This document shows positions 23,522 through 32,052 of a DNA stretch of 48,217 bases, piece after piece. The notes under the pieces are model-generated. The model was not told where the DNA came from, made no database searches, and saw only the letters and a list, made by a program, of their open reading frames with translations. The stretch's first letter is position 1, and each line of letters begins with the position of its first letter. This DNA is from DASXSB01 sp036506275 (GTDB lineage: Bacteria; Methylomirabilota; Methylomirabilia; Rokubacteriales; CSP1-6). The position numbers were made by a program, and so were the translations under genes. The stretch lies in NCBI GenBank assembly GCA_036506275.1, contig DASXSB010000090.1, positions 1-48,217 of the forward strand, written 5' to 3'.

Positions 23522-24342
23522 GAGACGCCGGCGAGCCAGGCGTCGGTCGCGTAGCGCGTCCGCGCGAGCTCCTCCGCGCGCGCGAGCTCGCCGGGCCGGA
23601 GACCGTCCGGCTTCAGCACGAGCCCGTGCTCACGCTCGAATCCCTCGGCCAGCGCATGCGCCACCCTCTGCCACTCCGGGCGCCGGCCGAGCGCCGCCTC
23701 CAGCGTGGTCATCGTCGCGAGCGGGTCGCGCGTCGTCGGGAACAGCGCGCGCAGGCGCGGCTCGTCCACCCCCAGCATCACGGCGCCGTGCTGGAGGAAC
23801 GACTTCCCCTGCCGTCGCTGCGCGCTGCCGACGACCTTGCGGCCGCCGATCTCGATCTCGTAGCTGCCCGTCCGCGCGAAGCAGAACGCCGGCGCCGGTC
23901 CGTCCGCCGTCGTGACCGCCACCAGCTCGGCGCCGGCGCCGAGCGCGTTGAGGCCGTGCAGAAGCGCGCGCCCGATCCAGCGATACGTCTCCAGCAAGTC
24001 GCCGATCCCGCCGAGGTCGTCGCTGGTGGCGATCACGCTGTAGGTCAGCTCTCGCGCGGGGCCGTCATGGTAGATGGCGCTGCCGCCCGTGGGCCGCCGC
24101 ACGAGGCCGACGCCGAGCCGGCGGCACGCCGCCACGTCCACGTCCGCTTCCAGCGGTTGGCCGTAGCCGAGCGAGACGGTGGGCGGGTCCCACGCGAAGA
24201 AGCGCACGGTGGGCGGGGCCGCGCCCCGCTGCCGCTCGCGCCACACCGCCTCGTCGATCGCCATGTTGGTGGCGCCGTCGGTGGGCTCGGTGACGAGCAG
24301 CCGCCAGTCGCGCGCTCCCGCGTCAGGAGACGGTGACGTCAC
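23518..24342 (-). CDS. LipM-type octanoyltransferase / lipoate-protein ligase family
   Basis: A 274-residue BPL/LplA-fold protein that attaches octanoate or lipoate to lipoyl domains. It has RRPTGGSAIYH (82-92), the ligand-pocket motif, the conserved lysine K169 in GRKVVGSAQRR, and FLQHGAV. C154 in PAFCFARTGSYEI matches the acyl-enzyme cysteine of LipM octanoyltransferases, so acyl transfer from octanoyl-ACP is favoured over ATP-dependent ligation. The gene lies 18 nt after gcvPB and overlaps the Nudix gene by 4 nt. Obvious targets in this window are GcvH and SucB. No lipA is visible. Confidence 0.83.
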   Translation of the reverse strand: MTSPSPDAGARDWRLLVTEPTDGATNMAIDEAVWRERQRGAAPPTVRFFAWDPPTVSLGYGQPLEADVDVAACRRLGVGLVRRPTGGSAIYHDGPARELTYSVIATSDDLGGIGDLLETYRWIGRALLHGLNALGAGAELVAVTTADGPAPAFCFARTGSYEIEIGGRKVVGSAQRRQGKSFLQHGAVMLGVDEPRLRALFPTTRDPLATMTTLEAALGRRPEWQRVAHALAEGFEREHGLVLKPDGLRPGELARAEELARTRYATDAWLAGVS

Positions 24343-24360
24343 GTGGTCGCCGCTTGCGCG

Positions 24361-25833
24361 CTACCCCGGGCGCGCGGGGCGCGTCCACGTGAGCTCGGGC
24401 TCGCGGGCGGCGCGCGTCTGGTCGAGCCGGCGCACGGGCGTGGTCTCGGGGGCATCGAGGATGACCTGGGGTGACGTTTCCGCCTCTCGCGCGATCTGGA
24501 TCATGGCGTCGCAGAATGCGTCGAGGGTCTGCCTGGATTCCGTCTCGGTGGGCTCGATCATCAGCGCTTCTTCCACGATGAGCGGGAAGTACGTCGAGGG
24601 CGCGTAGAAACCGAGATCGAGCAGGCGCTTGGCGATGTCGGTGGCGCTGACGCCGAGCTTCTTCTGCCGGCGCGCGGAGAGCACGCACTCGTGCATGCAG
24701 GGGCCGGGGACGGAGAGATCGTAGTGTGCCTCCAGCCGTTTCATCACGTAGTTGGCGTTGAGGACGGCGTTGTCGGAGACGCTGCGGAGCCCGTCGGCGC
24801 CCATGGTGCGGATGTAGGTGTAGGCGCGCACGAGCATTCCGAAGTTCCCCCAGAACGCCTGGAGCTTGCCGATGGACTTCGACCGCTTCCAGTCGAGCGC
24901 GTAGCGGTCTCCGCGCTTGGTCACCACCGGCATCGGCAGGAAGGGCTCGAGATGCGCCTTCACGCCGACCGGCCCCGCCCCCGGGCCGCCCCCGCCGTGC
25001 GGCGTCGTGAACGTCTTGTGCAGGTTGAAGTGGCAGACGTCGAAACCGAGGTCACCCGGCCGCGTGATCCCGAGAATCGCGTTGAGGTTGGCGCCGTCCA
25101 TGTAGACCTGGACACCCTTGGCATGACACATCTCGGTGATCTCGAGGATCCGCGTCTCGAACATCCCGAGGGTGTTCGGCAGCGTGACCATGAACGCAGC
25201 CACGTCGGTGTCGAGGTGCTTCTCGAGATCGGCGAGATCCACCTCGCCGTTCGCCTCCGATTTGAGCTGCACCACCTCGTAACCCGCGATCGCGGTCGAG
25301 GCCGGGTTGGTCCCGTGGGCGGAGTCCGGCACCAGCACCTTCGTCCGCTTCTCGCCGTTGGCGAGGTGATAGGCGCGGATCATGAGGACGCCCGCCAGCT
25401 CGCCCTGGGCGCCCGCGGCCGGTTGCAGGGAGACGGCGTCCATGCCCGCGATCTCGGCGAGCGCGCCCGCCAGCTCGTGCATGAGCGCGAGCGCGCCCTG
25501 CGACGCCGCCTCCGGCGTGAGGGGATGCATGCGCAGAAAGCCGGGCAGGCGCGCCATGTCCTCGTTGATGCGCGGGTTGTACTTCATCGTGCAGGACCCG
25601 AGCGGATAGAAGTGCGTGTCGACGCCGTAGTTGAGCTGGGACAGGCGGGAGTAGTGACGGATGACGTCGAGCTCGGAGACCTCGGGCAGCGCGGGCGGCT
25701 CCGGCCGGAGATGCTCGCGCGGCAGGAGAGCGGCGGGATCGCTCACGGGCACGTCGCACTCGGGCAGCGAGTAGGCGATGCGTCCGGGCGACGAGAGCTC
25801 GAACACCAGCTTGTCGTAGCTCTTGCGGGCCAT
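24361..25833 (-). CDS. gcvPB: Glycine dehydrogenase (decarboxylating) subunit 2
   Basis: C-terminal half of the split P protein. With GcvPA and pyridoxal phosphate it decarboxylates glycine and loads the aminomethyl group on lipoyl-GcvH. The 490-residue protein has the start-region motifs YPLGSCTMKYNPRIN (near 76-90) and SLQPAAGAQGE, and the PLP lysine K273 in NLHKTFTTPHGGGGPG. The start at 25833 overlaps the gcvPA stop by one base (TGATG). A frame open to 26529 upstream is a shadow of gcvPA. The C-terminal 30 residues after TPVRRLDQTRA are Arg/Pro-rich and variable. Confidence 0.96.
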   Translation of the reverse strand: MARKSYDKLVFELSSPGRIAYSLPECDVPVSDPAALLPREHLRPEPPALPEVSELDVIRHYSRLSQLNYGVDTHFYPLGSCTMKYNPRINEDMARLPGFLRMHPLTPEAASQGALALMHELAGALAEIAGMDAVSLQPAAGAQGELAGVLMIRAYHLANGEKRTKVLVPDSAHGTNPASTAIAGYEVVQLKSEANGEVDLADLEKHLDTDVAAFMVTLPNTLGMFETRILEITEMCHAKGVQVYMDGANLNAILGITRPGDLGFDVCHFNLHKTFTTPHGGGGPGAGPVGVKAHLEPFLPMPVVTKRGDRYALDWKRSKSIGKLQAFWGNFGMLVRAYTYIRTMGADGLRSVSDNAVLNANYVMKRLEAHYDLSVPGPCMHECVLSARRQKKLGVSATDIAKRLLDLGFYAPSTYFPLIVEEALMIEPTETESRQTLDAFCDAMIQIAREAETSPQVILDAPETTPVRRLDQTRAAREPELTWTRPARPG

Positions 25834-27176
25834 CAGGCGAGAGCCTCCGTGAGCGCGGCCGCGAAGCCGTCGATCTCGTCCTTCGTGCGCTTCTCGGTGA
25901 CGGCCACGAGCAGGCAATCGGAGAGCCGGCGGTCGAAGGCCTTCAGCGGCACGCCGCCCAGAATCTTGCTCTTGAGGAGCCGCGTCACCACGCGCTCGGG
26001 CGGCTTCGGCAGCTTCAGCGTGAACTCCTTGAAGAACGGGGCCGCGAAGCGAAGCGACACGCCGGGGACGGCGCGGAGCCGCTCCGCCGCGTAGTGCGCC
26101 TTCGCTGTGGACAGCTCGCCCACCCGGACGAGGCCCTGCTTGCCGAGGGTGGCCACGTAGACGGTCGCCATGAGCGCGCACAGGGCCACGTTGGTACAGA
26201 TGTTCGACGTCGCCTTGGCGCGACGGATGTGCTGCTCCCGCGTCTGGAGCGTGAGCACGAAGCCGCGGTTGCCGTCGCGATCCACGGTAGCGCCCACGAG
26301 ACGCCCCGGCATGCGCCGCACCAGCTCCGCCTTCGCGGCGAACACGCCGAGGTTGGGCCCCCCGAACGAGAGCGGCACGCCGAGCCCCTGGCCCTCGCCC
26401 ACCACGATGTCGGCGCCGAGCTGGCCCGGCGTCGCCAGCACACCGAGATTGACGGGATCGGCGGCGACCACCAGCAGCGCCCCCGCCGCGTGCGCGAGCT
26501 CGCCGGCGGCGCGGATGTCCTCCAGGCAACCGTAGAAGTTCGGCGATTGGACGACCACGGCCGCCGTGCGTTCGGTGACGAGCGGTCGCGCGGCGTCGAG
26601 ATCCAGGACGCCGTCGGGAGCGGGCACGTCGCGCAGGCGCAGCCGCGGGCCCGCCGCGTAGGTCGCGACCACCCGGCGGTGGAGAGGATTGACGCCACCC
26701 GCCAGCACCGCTTCCGGGCGGCCGGTGAGACTGTGCGCCATGAGCACGGCTTCCGCGAGGGAGGAGCCGCCGTCGTAGATCGACGCGTTGGCGACGTCCA
26801 TGCCCGTGAGCTCGGCGATCATCGTTTGGTACTCGAAGATCGTGCGCAGCGTGCCCTGGCTCGCTTCCGGCTGGTAGGGCGTGTAGGCCGTGAAGAATTC
26901 CCCGCGCGAGATCAGGTGGTTGATCGGGCTCGGGATGTAATGGTCGTACACGCCGCCGCCGAGGAAGCAGACGTGGGAGTCGGCGTCGGCGTCGCGGCCG
27001 GCGAGCGCGCGCAGGTGATGGATGAGATCGGTCTCGGCGAGCGCGGGCGGCAGCGCGAGGGGACGCGCGAGCCGCGCCTTCGGCGGGATGCGCACGAGCA
27101 GGTCTTCCACGGAGCCGGCGCCCACCGCGGCCAGCATCTCCCGCTGCTCGCGGGGCGTGTTCGGGATGTAGCGCAT
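25833..27176 (-). CDS. gcvPA: Glycine dehydrogenase (decarboxylating) subunit 1
   Basis: N-terminal half of the split P protein, 447 residues. The family opening MRYIPNTPREQREML is present, followed by CFLGGGVYDHYIPSPINHL, EFFTAYTPYQPEASQGTL, NASIYDGGSSLAEA and the glycine-rich LGVPLSFGGPNLGVFA. It lacks its own Schiff-base lysine, as expected for subunit 1. The ATG at 27176 overlaps the gcvH stop (TGATG). The split gcvPA/gcvPB form is found in many bacteria and archaea in place of the single long gcvP. Confidence 0.96.
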   Translation of the reverse strand: MRYIPNTPREQREMLAAVGAGSVEDLLVRIPPKARLARPLALPPALAETDLIHHLRALAGRDADADSHVCFLGGGVYDHYIPSPINHLISRGEFFTAYTPYQPEASQGTLRTIFEYQTMIAELTGMDVANASIYDGGSSLAEAVLMAHSLTGRPEAVLAGGVNPLHRRVVATYAAGPRLRLRDVPAPDGVLDLDAARPLVTERTAAVVVQSPNFYGCLEDIRAAGELAHAAGALLVVAADPVNLGVLATPGQLGADIVVGEGQGLGVPLSFGGPNLGVFAAKAELVRRMPGRLVGATVDRDGNRGFVLTLQTREQHIRRAKATSNICTNVALCALMATVYVATLGKQGLVRVGELSTAKAHYAAERLRAVPGVSLRFAAPFFKEFTLKLPKPPERVVTRLLKSKILGGVPLKAFDRRLSDCLLVAVTEKRTKDEIDGFAAALTEALA

Positions 27177-27571
27177 CAGTGTCCGCTTTCCGCGAGCAGC
27201 TTCTCGTAGTCGGGGGCGCTCAAGAGCTCGTTGCGCTCGCCCGCGTGCGAGGGCTTGATGACGATCATCCAGCCGCGGCCGTACGGATCCTGGTTCACGA
27301 GCTCGGGCGACTTCGGGAGGTCGCCGTTGATCTCCACCACCTCACCCGAGAGCGGCGCGAAGAGATCGGAGACCGCCTTCACCGACTCCACCACCCCGAA
27401 CGCCTTCATCTTGGCGACCTTGGCGCCGACCTTGGGCAGCTCGACGAACACCACGTCACCGAGCTGCTCCTGGGCGTAGGCGGTGATGCCCACTCGCACG
27501 CGGTCGTTGCTCTCGAGCTTCGCCCACTCGTGCTCCTTCGTGTACTTGAGCTCTGCGGGGACGCTGGCCAT
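27176..27571 (-). CDS. gcvH: Glycine cleavage system H protein
   Basis: A 131-residue lipoyl carrier that shuttles the aminomethyl group from GcvP to GcvT. The modified residue is K65 in FGVVESVKAVSDLFAP, in the standard hairpin. The N-terminal AELKYTKEHEWAKLE and the NGDLPKSPELVNQDPYGRGWM stretch are diagnostic. The ATG at 27571 lies 8 nt after the gcvT stop. A reading frame extends further upstream but is only antiparallel noise from gcvT. The lipoyl group is probably supplied through the LipM-like protein encoded downstream. Confidence 0.97.
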   Translation of the reverse strand: MASVPAELKYTKEHEWAKLESNDRVRVGITAYAQEQLGDVVFVELPKVGAKVAKMKAFGVVESVKAVSDLFAPLSGEVVEINGDLPKSPELVNQDPYGRGWMIVIKPSHAGERNELLSAPDYEKLLAESGH

Positions 27572-27579
27572 CGAATCCT

Positions 27580-28683
27580 CTACGCTTTCTTCACGCGCGA
27601 CGGGTGAAAGGGCGTGCGCACGACGTGAGCGGGACGGGCCTGGTCGCGAATCTCGACATCGAGGGCCGTTCCCACCGCCGCGTGCGCGGTCTCGACGTAG
27701 GCGAGGGCGATGGATCGGTCGACGGACGGTCCGTACGATCCGGAGGTGACGACGCCGGCCGGCTGCGCGTCCTTGACGACGGGATAGCCGTGACGCGGCA
27801 CCGCGCGATCCACCATGGCGAGGCCGACGAGCTTGCGGCGCGGCCCCCCGCCGCGCACGCGCTCGATCGCCTCCTTGCCGATGAAGTCGCCCTTGGCGGA
27901 CTTCACGACCCAGCCGAGGCCCGCTTCGAGCGGGTTCGTGGTCTCGTCGATGTCGTTGCCGTAGAGCGCGTAGCGCATCTCGAGCCGGAGGGTATCGCGG
28001 GCGCCGAGGCCGATCGGTTTCACGCCGTCGCCGGCGCCCGCCTGCAGCAGCGCATGCCACACGCGCTCCGCCTCCGCCCACGGCACGTACACCTCGAACC
28101 CGTCCTCGCCCGTGTATCCCGTGCGCGAGACGATCGAGGCCACGCCCGCCACCGCCGCCCGCACGAAGTGATAGTAGCGAACGCGCGTGACATCCGTGTC
28201 GGCGAGCCGGGCGAGCAGGCCTTCGGCGCGCGGTCCCTGCACCGCCACCAGCGCGGTGGCGCCGGAGACGTCGCGCCAGGCGGCGTCGGAGCCGTGCTCC
28301 GTCACCCACGCCCAGTCCTTGGCCGTGTTGGAGGCGTTGACGGTGAGCATGAAGCGATCGGGCGCGAGCCGGTACACGGTGACGTCGTCGACGATGCCGC
28401 CTTCCGGCGTGCACAGGAGCGAGTACTGCACCTGCCCGATCTCGAGGGCGCCGACGTCGTTGGTGGTGAGGCGCTGCAGCACGCGCACCGCGCTCGGCCC
28501 TCCGACCTCCAGCTCGCCCATGTGGCTGACGTCGAACAGGCCCACCGCCCCCCGCACGGTGCGGTGCTCGTCCACGATCCCGGTGTACTGCACCGGCATT
28601 TCCCAGCCGCCGAAGGGCACCATGCGCGCCCCGGTCTTCACGTGCGCATCGAACAGAGGGGTCCGTTTCAGCGGCGATGTCAT
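27580..28683 (-). CDS. gcvT: Aminomethyltransferase, glycine cleavage T protein
   Basis: Tetrahydrofolate-dependent enzyme that releases ammonia from the aminomethyl-GcvH intermediate and forms 5,10-methylene-THF. The 367-residue protein carries LKRTPLFDAHVKTGARMVPFGGW at its start, FDVSHMGE near residue 50, SRTGYTGEDGFEVYV, and the C-terminal VTSGSYGPSVDRSIALAYV. ATG at 28683 is preferred; an in-frame ATG at 28701 would place the start codon inside the predicted promoter. No ribosome binding site is visible, and the promoter is close enough to make a leaderless transcript. It is the first gene of the gcv run and divergent from a response-regulator gene. Confidence 0.96.
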   Translation of the reverse strand: MTSPLKRTPLFDAHVKTGARMVPFGGWEMPVQYTGIVDEHRTVRGAVGLFDVSHMGELEVGGPSAVRVLQRLTTNDVGALEIGQVQYSLLCTPEGGIVDDVTVYRLAPDRFMLTVNASNTAKDWAWVTEHGSDAAWRDVSGATALVAVQGPRAEGLLARLADTDVTRVRYYHFVRAAVAGVASIVSRTGYTGEDGFEVYVPWAEAERVWHALLQAGAGDGVKPIGLGARDTLRLEMRYALYGNDIDETTNPLEAGLGWVVKSAKGDFIGKEAIERVRGGGPRRKLVGLAMVDRAVPRHGYPVVKDAQPAGVVTSGSYGPSVDRSIALAYVETAHAAVGTALDVEIRDQARPAHVVRTPFHPSRVKKA

Positions 28684-28691
28684 AGCCGACC

Positions 28692-28721
28692 AGTACACCA
28701 TTCCAGCGATCGATTGGTCAA
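28692..28721 (-). promoter_or_regulatory. Promoter-like sequence for the gcv operon, probably leaderless
   Basis: On the minus strand TTGACC (28716-28721) is followed after 18 bp by TGTACT (28692-28697). Eight bases then separate the -10 from the gcvT ATG. A normal transcript start would fall one to three bases before, or at, the start codon. This leaves no room for a glycine riboswitch, which often controls gcv operons elsewhere. Confidence 0.5.
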
Positions 28722-28779
28722 GGAACTCACGGTAATACCGGGCGATCGAGCGGCACTTTTCTTGCTGAGGTTAACGGCA

Positions 28780-29184
28780 GTGGACATTGAGCGGCGGGCG
28801 TGGGACGGGCACCGTTTGCGGATTCTCGTCGTCGAGGACGTGGCCGACATCCGCGACGTCTTCGTCCTCCTCCTCCAAGCCGAGAACGCCGAGGTGGTTG
28901 CTACCGGCAGCGGTCGCGAGGCCATCGACGCCGCCCGGCGGTCCCACTTCGACGTGGTGCTCACTGATCTCGGGTTGCCTGATATTGCGGGAGAATTGGT
29001 GATTCGCGAGATCCTCGCCACCGCCCGCCAGCGCCCGCGCGTGATCGTCGTCACCGGGTACGGAGAGCCCTACGTGAGCCGCGCGCGCGAGGCCGGCGCC
29101 GACACGATTCTCACCAAGCCTGTGCCCTGGACCACCGTTCTGACCGCCATGCGCCACGCGCCGTCCGGCGTCGTCGCCGCTTAG
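28780..29184 (+). CDS. Stand-alone response-regulator receiver protein
   Basis: A 134-residue CheY-like receiver domain with no output domain. The acidic pair is E19/D20 (ILVVED), the phospho-acceptor D63 (VVLTDLGLPD), the switch threonine T92 (VVTGYG) and the conserved lysine K113 (LTKPV). The GTG at 28780 is preceded by TGAGG about ten bases upstream. The gene is divergent from gcvT across 96 nt, and no histidine kinase is encoded in the window, so its input and partner lie elsewhere. Its AT content is a little higher than its neighbours. Confidence 0.88.
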   Translation: MDIERRAWDGHRLRILVVEDVADIRDVFVLLLQAENAEVVATGSGREAIDAARRSHFDVVLTDLGLPDIAGELVIREILATARQRPRVIVVTGYGEPYVSRAREAGADTILTKPVPWTTVLTAMRHAPSGVVAA

Positions 29185-29246
29185 AACACCACCCTTCCCT
29201 CATATCCGTTTTGTAGATTGTGCGCGCACACGGCTGTGCAGAGAAT

Positions 29247-29894
29247 TCATTGGATGCGTGCGCCGCGTTCGAGTTCGTCGGCGTCGAACACCGCCTCACC
29301 ATCAGGGGACCGGAGGACATAGGCCGGTCCCTTCGTCCCGTCCGGAAACCCGTACCACTTCTCCAGGCGTATCACCGTCCCGAGGATGGCGCCGTCGCGC
29401 ATTCGCGTGAGGGCGTCGCCGATGCCGAAGAAGAACCGCCAGTCGCGTTGCCCGCGCGACGCTGACGGCCGTGAGGCCACCACCGCGCCGTCTCCGGCGG
29501 TGGGCGCGGGCACGGCACCCGAGGCAGCCGGAGCAGGCGCGGCCGCCGACGGCGCGCGCGGTGGCGTCTCCGTGCGCGCCTCCGCGTCTGCCCGGGGCTC
29601 GCGCTCCGCGGCCGCGGTCGTGGCCTCGCGGGAAACGTCTCCCGTCACCGGTGCGCGCGCCACCGTCGCCGGATTCACCACGCGCGCCGGGCCGCGCACG
29701 CTCACGAACAGAAACACAACGGCGGCACCCGCGAGGAACGCCGATGCCACCGCGAACACGGTGTGGGCGCCGTCGCCGCCGCGTGGGGGGATGGAAGCCG
29801 GCAGGGGCGCCCCGCACGACGGGCACCCGGCGGCCGACCCGCGGGCGGGCGCGCGCCCGCGACGCTGGAGGACGGGATCGCGATCGGCGGCCAT
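29247..29894 (-). CDS. Single-pass membrane protein with one CxxC knuckle, function unknown
   Basis: A 215-residue protein with a visible layout. Residues 1-44 hold one cysteine pair (C24-P-S-C27), half of a zinc ribbon. One membrane helix spans 45-66 (TVFAVASAFLAGAAVVFLFV). A long Ala/Pro/Thr linker follows to about residue 140. A C-terminal segment (RDWRFFFGIGDALTRMRDGAILGTVIRLEKWYGFPDG) looks folded. Half-ribbons of this kind usually dimerise to bind zinc. It starts 8 nt after the pxpA stop, the last gene of the oxoprolinase run. I cannot name its role. Confidence 0.6.
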   Translation of the reverse strand: MAADRDPVLQRRGRAPARGSAAGCPSCGAPLPASIPPRGGDGAHTVFAVASAFLAGAAVVFLFVSVRGPARVVNPATVARAPVTGDVSREATTAAAEREPRADAEARTETPPRAPSAAAPAPAASGAVPAPTAGDGAVVASRPSASRGQRDWRFFFGIGDALTRMRDGAILGTVIRLEKWYGFPDGTKGPAYVLRSPDGEAVFDADELERGARIQ

Positions 29895-29902
29895 CCGCGA
29901 GC

Positions 29903-30685
29903 CTACGCCGCCGGTAACCAGTCGCGCAGTGGCTTGACCTGGCACCCGGCCTTTTCGAGGGCCTCGCGGACCGTGCGCACGATCTTTTCGGCACCGGGCG
30001 TGTCGCCGTGGCAGCAGATCGTCTGCACGGAAATGTCGACCTCGACGCCGTCGAGCGTGCGCACCTTCCCCTCCATCGCCATCTTCACCGCCTGCGCCGC
30101 CGCCCGCTGGGGATCCGTGATGAGCGAGCCCGCGATCTTGCGCGAGACCAGCGTGCAGTCGACGTTGTAGGCGCGATCGGCGAACCCTTCCGAGGCGACC
30201 CGCACGCCCATCTTCCGGCACGCGCGATCGTACTTGCCGGAGGCCATCGTCATGAGAATGAGCTCGCGGCCCCCCGATTCGAGCGTGGCCTCGCCCGCCG
30301 CCTCTGCCAGCGACTCGTCCTTCTCCATCATGTTGTAGAGGATGCCGTGGGGTTTGATGTGCTGGAGCTCGCTGCCGGCGGCGCGCACGAACTCCCGCAA
30401 CGCCCCCGTCTGGTAGCAGATGTAGTCCTTCACCTCGCGCCCGGTCACGTCCATGACGCGGCGGCCGAAGCCCATGAGGTCCGGCAATCCGGGATGGGAG
30501 CCGATGGCGACGCCGTGCTCGAGCGCGCGCGCCACCGTCTTGCGCATCACGTGGGGGTCCCCGCCGTGGTAGCCGCAGGCGACGTTGGCGGAGGTGATGT
30601 TCGGCATCACTTCCTCGTCGGCGCCGAGCGTCCACCGCCCGTAGCTCTCGCCCATGTCGCAGTTGAGATCGATGAATTTCGGCAT
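29903..30685 (-). CDS. pxpA: 5-oxoprolinase subunit A (LamB/YcsF family)
   Basis: One of three subunits of the prokaryotic ATP-dependent 5-oxoprolinase that opens 5-oxoproline to glutamate. The 260-residue protein starts MPKFIDLNCDMGESYGRW and contains ANVACGYHGGDP (35-46), IGSHPGLPDLMGFGRR and VQTICCHGDTPGA near 217, all conserved in the LamB/YcsF family, with histidines and aspartates placed for metal or substrate binding. The ATG at 30685 follows AAGGGAAG. It lies 16 nt after the aminotransferase stop, separated from pxpC and pxpB by that gene. Confidence 0.93.
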   Translation of the reverse strand: MPKFIDLNCDMGESYGRWTLGADEEVMPNITSANVACGYHGGDPHVMRKTVARALEHGVAIGSHPGLPDLMGFGRRVMDVTGREVKDYICYQTGALREFVRAAGSELQHIKPHGILYNMMEKDESLAEAAGEATLESGGRELILMTMASGKYDRACRKMGVRVASEGFADRAYNVDCTLVSRKIAGSLITDPQRAAAQAVKMAMEGKVRTLDGVEVDISVQTICCHGDTPGAEKIVRTVREALEKAGCQVKPLRDWLPAA

Positions 30686-30701
30686 CGTCGGCTTCCCTTT
30701 C

Positions 30702-32027
30702 TCAGACGCGCGCGAGCACGCGGGCGAGCGCGTTCACGAAGCGGTCCACGTCCTCATCCGTCATGGCCAGCGAGCAGGCGCCGAGCCCGCGCGGGGTCAT
30801 CAGGATGCCTTCGCTGAGCAGCCCCATGAAGACACGGACGGGCAGGTCCTTGTCTTTTCCGACTTGGGAGCGCCAGTCGGTGAGCGGGGTCGAGACCCAG
30901 TGCAGCCAGAAGAGCGAGCCGAGGCCGGTCACCTGACCCTTGCGCCGCGTGTTGCCGAGCAGGCGCGTGACGCCGCCGCGCAGACGCTCGCCGAGCGCAT
31001 CCAAACGCGCGTACGCCTCCGGCGTGAGCGCGTTCATGGTCGCGATCCCGGCCGCCATCGTCACCGGGTTCGCGTTGAACGTTCCCCCGTGGCTGATGCG
31101 GGCGCCGCCCCGGCGGGGATCGTAGGCGGCCATCACGTCGCGCCGTCCCCCGAAGGCGCCGACGGCGAGGCCGCCGCCGATGATCTTGCCGAGCGTGGTG
31201 AGATCGGGCGCGATTCGGAAGCGCTCCTGGGCGCCGCCCCACGCCGTGCGGAAGGAGATGACCTCGTCGAAGATCAGGAGAACGCCGTGTTGCTGAGTGA
31301 CTTCGCGCAGGCGCGCGAGGAAGCCGTCGGCGGGCGGGATGAGGCCGGCGTTGGCCATGATGGGATCGACGATCACGGCCGCGAGCTGGCCCGCTTCGCG
31401 CGTGATGATCTCGACGCACGCCTCGGCGTCGTTCCACGGTAGCACCACGACGTGCTTCAGCACGGCGGGCGGGATGCCGCCCGACCACGGCAGCGACTTC
31501 GGGTGTCGGCGGCTTCCGCCCGCCTTGGGATCCCCGGTGACGCTCACCATCACCCAGTCGTGGGTGCCGTGATAGGCGCCCTCGAACTTCGCGATCTTCG
31601 TCCGTCCCGTGAACGCGCGGGCGAGGCGGACGGCGTTCATGGTCGCTTCCGTTCCCGAGTTCGTGAAGCGCACGTGCTCCATCGACGGGATGCGGCGCGT
31701 GAGAATCTCCGCCAGGCGCACCTCGTGCTCGGTGGGGCCGGGGAAGGACAGCCCGTTCTCCGCGGTCTGCTGGACGGTCTTCACGACGTCGCGCGGCGCG
31801 TGCCCGAGGATCAGGCTCGTGTAGTTGCCGTTGAAGTCGAGACGGTCGACGCCGTCCGCGTCCCAGACGTGCGCGCCCTGCCCGCGCTCGATGTAGAAGG
31901 GGTATGGATCGAAGAAGGTGGTGGTCCGGCTGTTTCCACCCGGCATCACCGCCAGCGCCTCTTCGTGCAACGTTCGGGACCGTGCCGTCTTCGCCGTGTA
32001 CTCGGCGAGATCTCTGTCGATCGACAT
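30702..32027 (-). CDS. Class III aminotransferase (glutamate-1-semialdehyde aminomutase-like)
   Basis: A 441-residue PLP-dependent enzyme of the GSA-aminomutase/omega-transaminase group. D254 (LLIFDEVISFR) pairs with the pyridine nitrogen and K281 (LTTLGKIIGGG) is the Schiff-base lysine. NSGTEATMNAVRLARAFT and KFEGAYHGTHDW are typical. The sequence favours aminomutase-like proteins, but the location inside a 5-oxoprolinase operon, away from haem genes, argues for an aminotransferase acting on an amino acid or keto acid linked to glutamate. It is preceded by a strong GGGAGGG ribosome binding site. Confidence 0.87.
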   Translation of the reverse strand: MSIDRDLAEYTAKTARSRTLHEEALAVMPGGNSRTTTFFDPYPFYIERGQGAHVWDADGVDRLDFNGNYTSLILGHAPRDVVKTVQQTAENGLSFPGPTEHEVRLAEILTRRIPSMEHVRFTNSGTEATMNAVRLARAFTGRTKIAKFEGAYHGTHDWVMVSVTGDPKAGGSRRHPKSLPWSGGIPPAVLKHVVVLPWNDAEACVEIITREAGQLAAVIVDPIMANAGLIPPADGFLARLREVTQQHGVLLIFDEVISFRTAWGGAQERFRIAPDLTTLGKIIGGGLAVGAFGGRRDVMAAYDPRRGGARISHGGTFNANPVTMAAGIATMNALTPEAYARLDALGERLRGGVTRLLGNTRRKGQVTGLGSLFWLHWVSTPLTDWRSQVGKDKDLPVRVFMGLLSEGILMTPRGLGACSLAMTDEDVDRFVNALARVLARV

Positions 32028-32052
32028 GCCGACCCTCCCTCCCGCCTCTAGC

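Noticed and set aside
28684..28779. Glycine riboswitch ahead of gcvT
   Set aside because: The promoter-like hexamers leave a leader of only a few nucleotides, and no tandem aptamer-like sequence is present in the 96-nt region.
29219..29230. 12-nt palindrome TGTGCGCGCACA between convergent genes
   Set aside because: Short CG-rich palindromes of this length are common in this composition, and no T run or hairpin loop accompanies it.
30702..32027. hemL, glutamate-1-semialdehyde aminomutase of haem synthesis
   Set aside because: The family match is real, but the operon context is 5-oxoproline metabolism, and the protein lies in a group whose members are often other aminotransferases, so I do not give the symbol.
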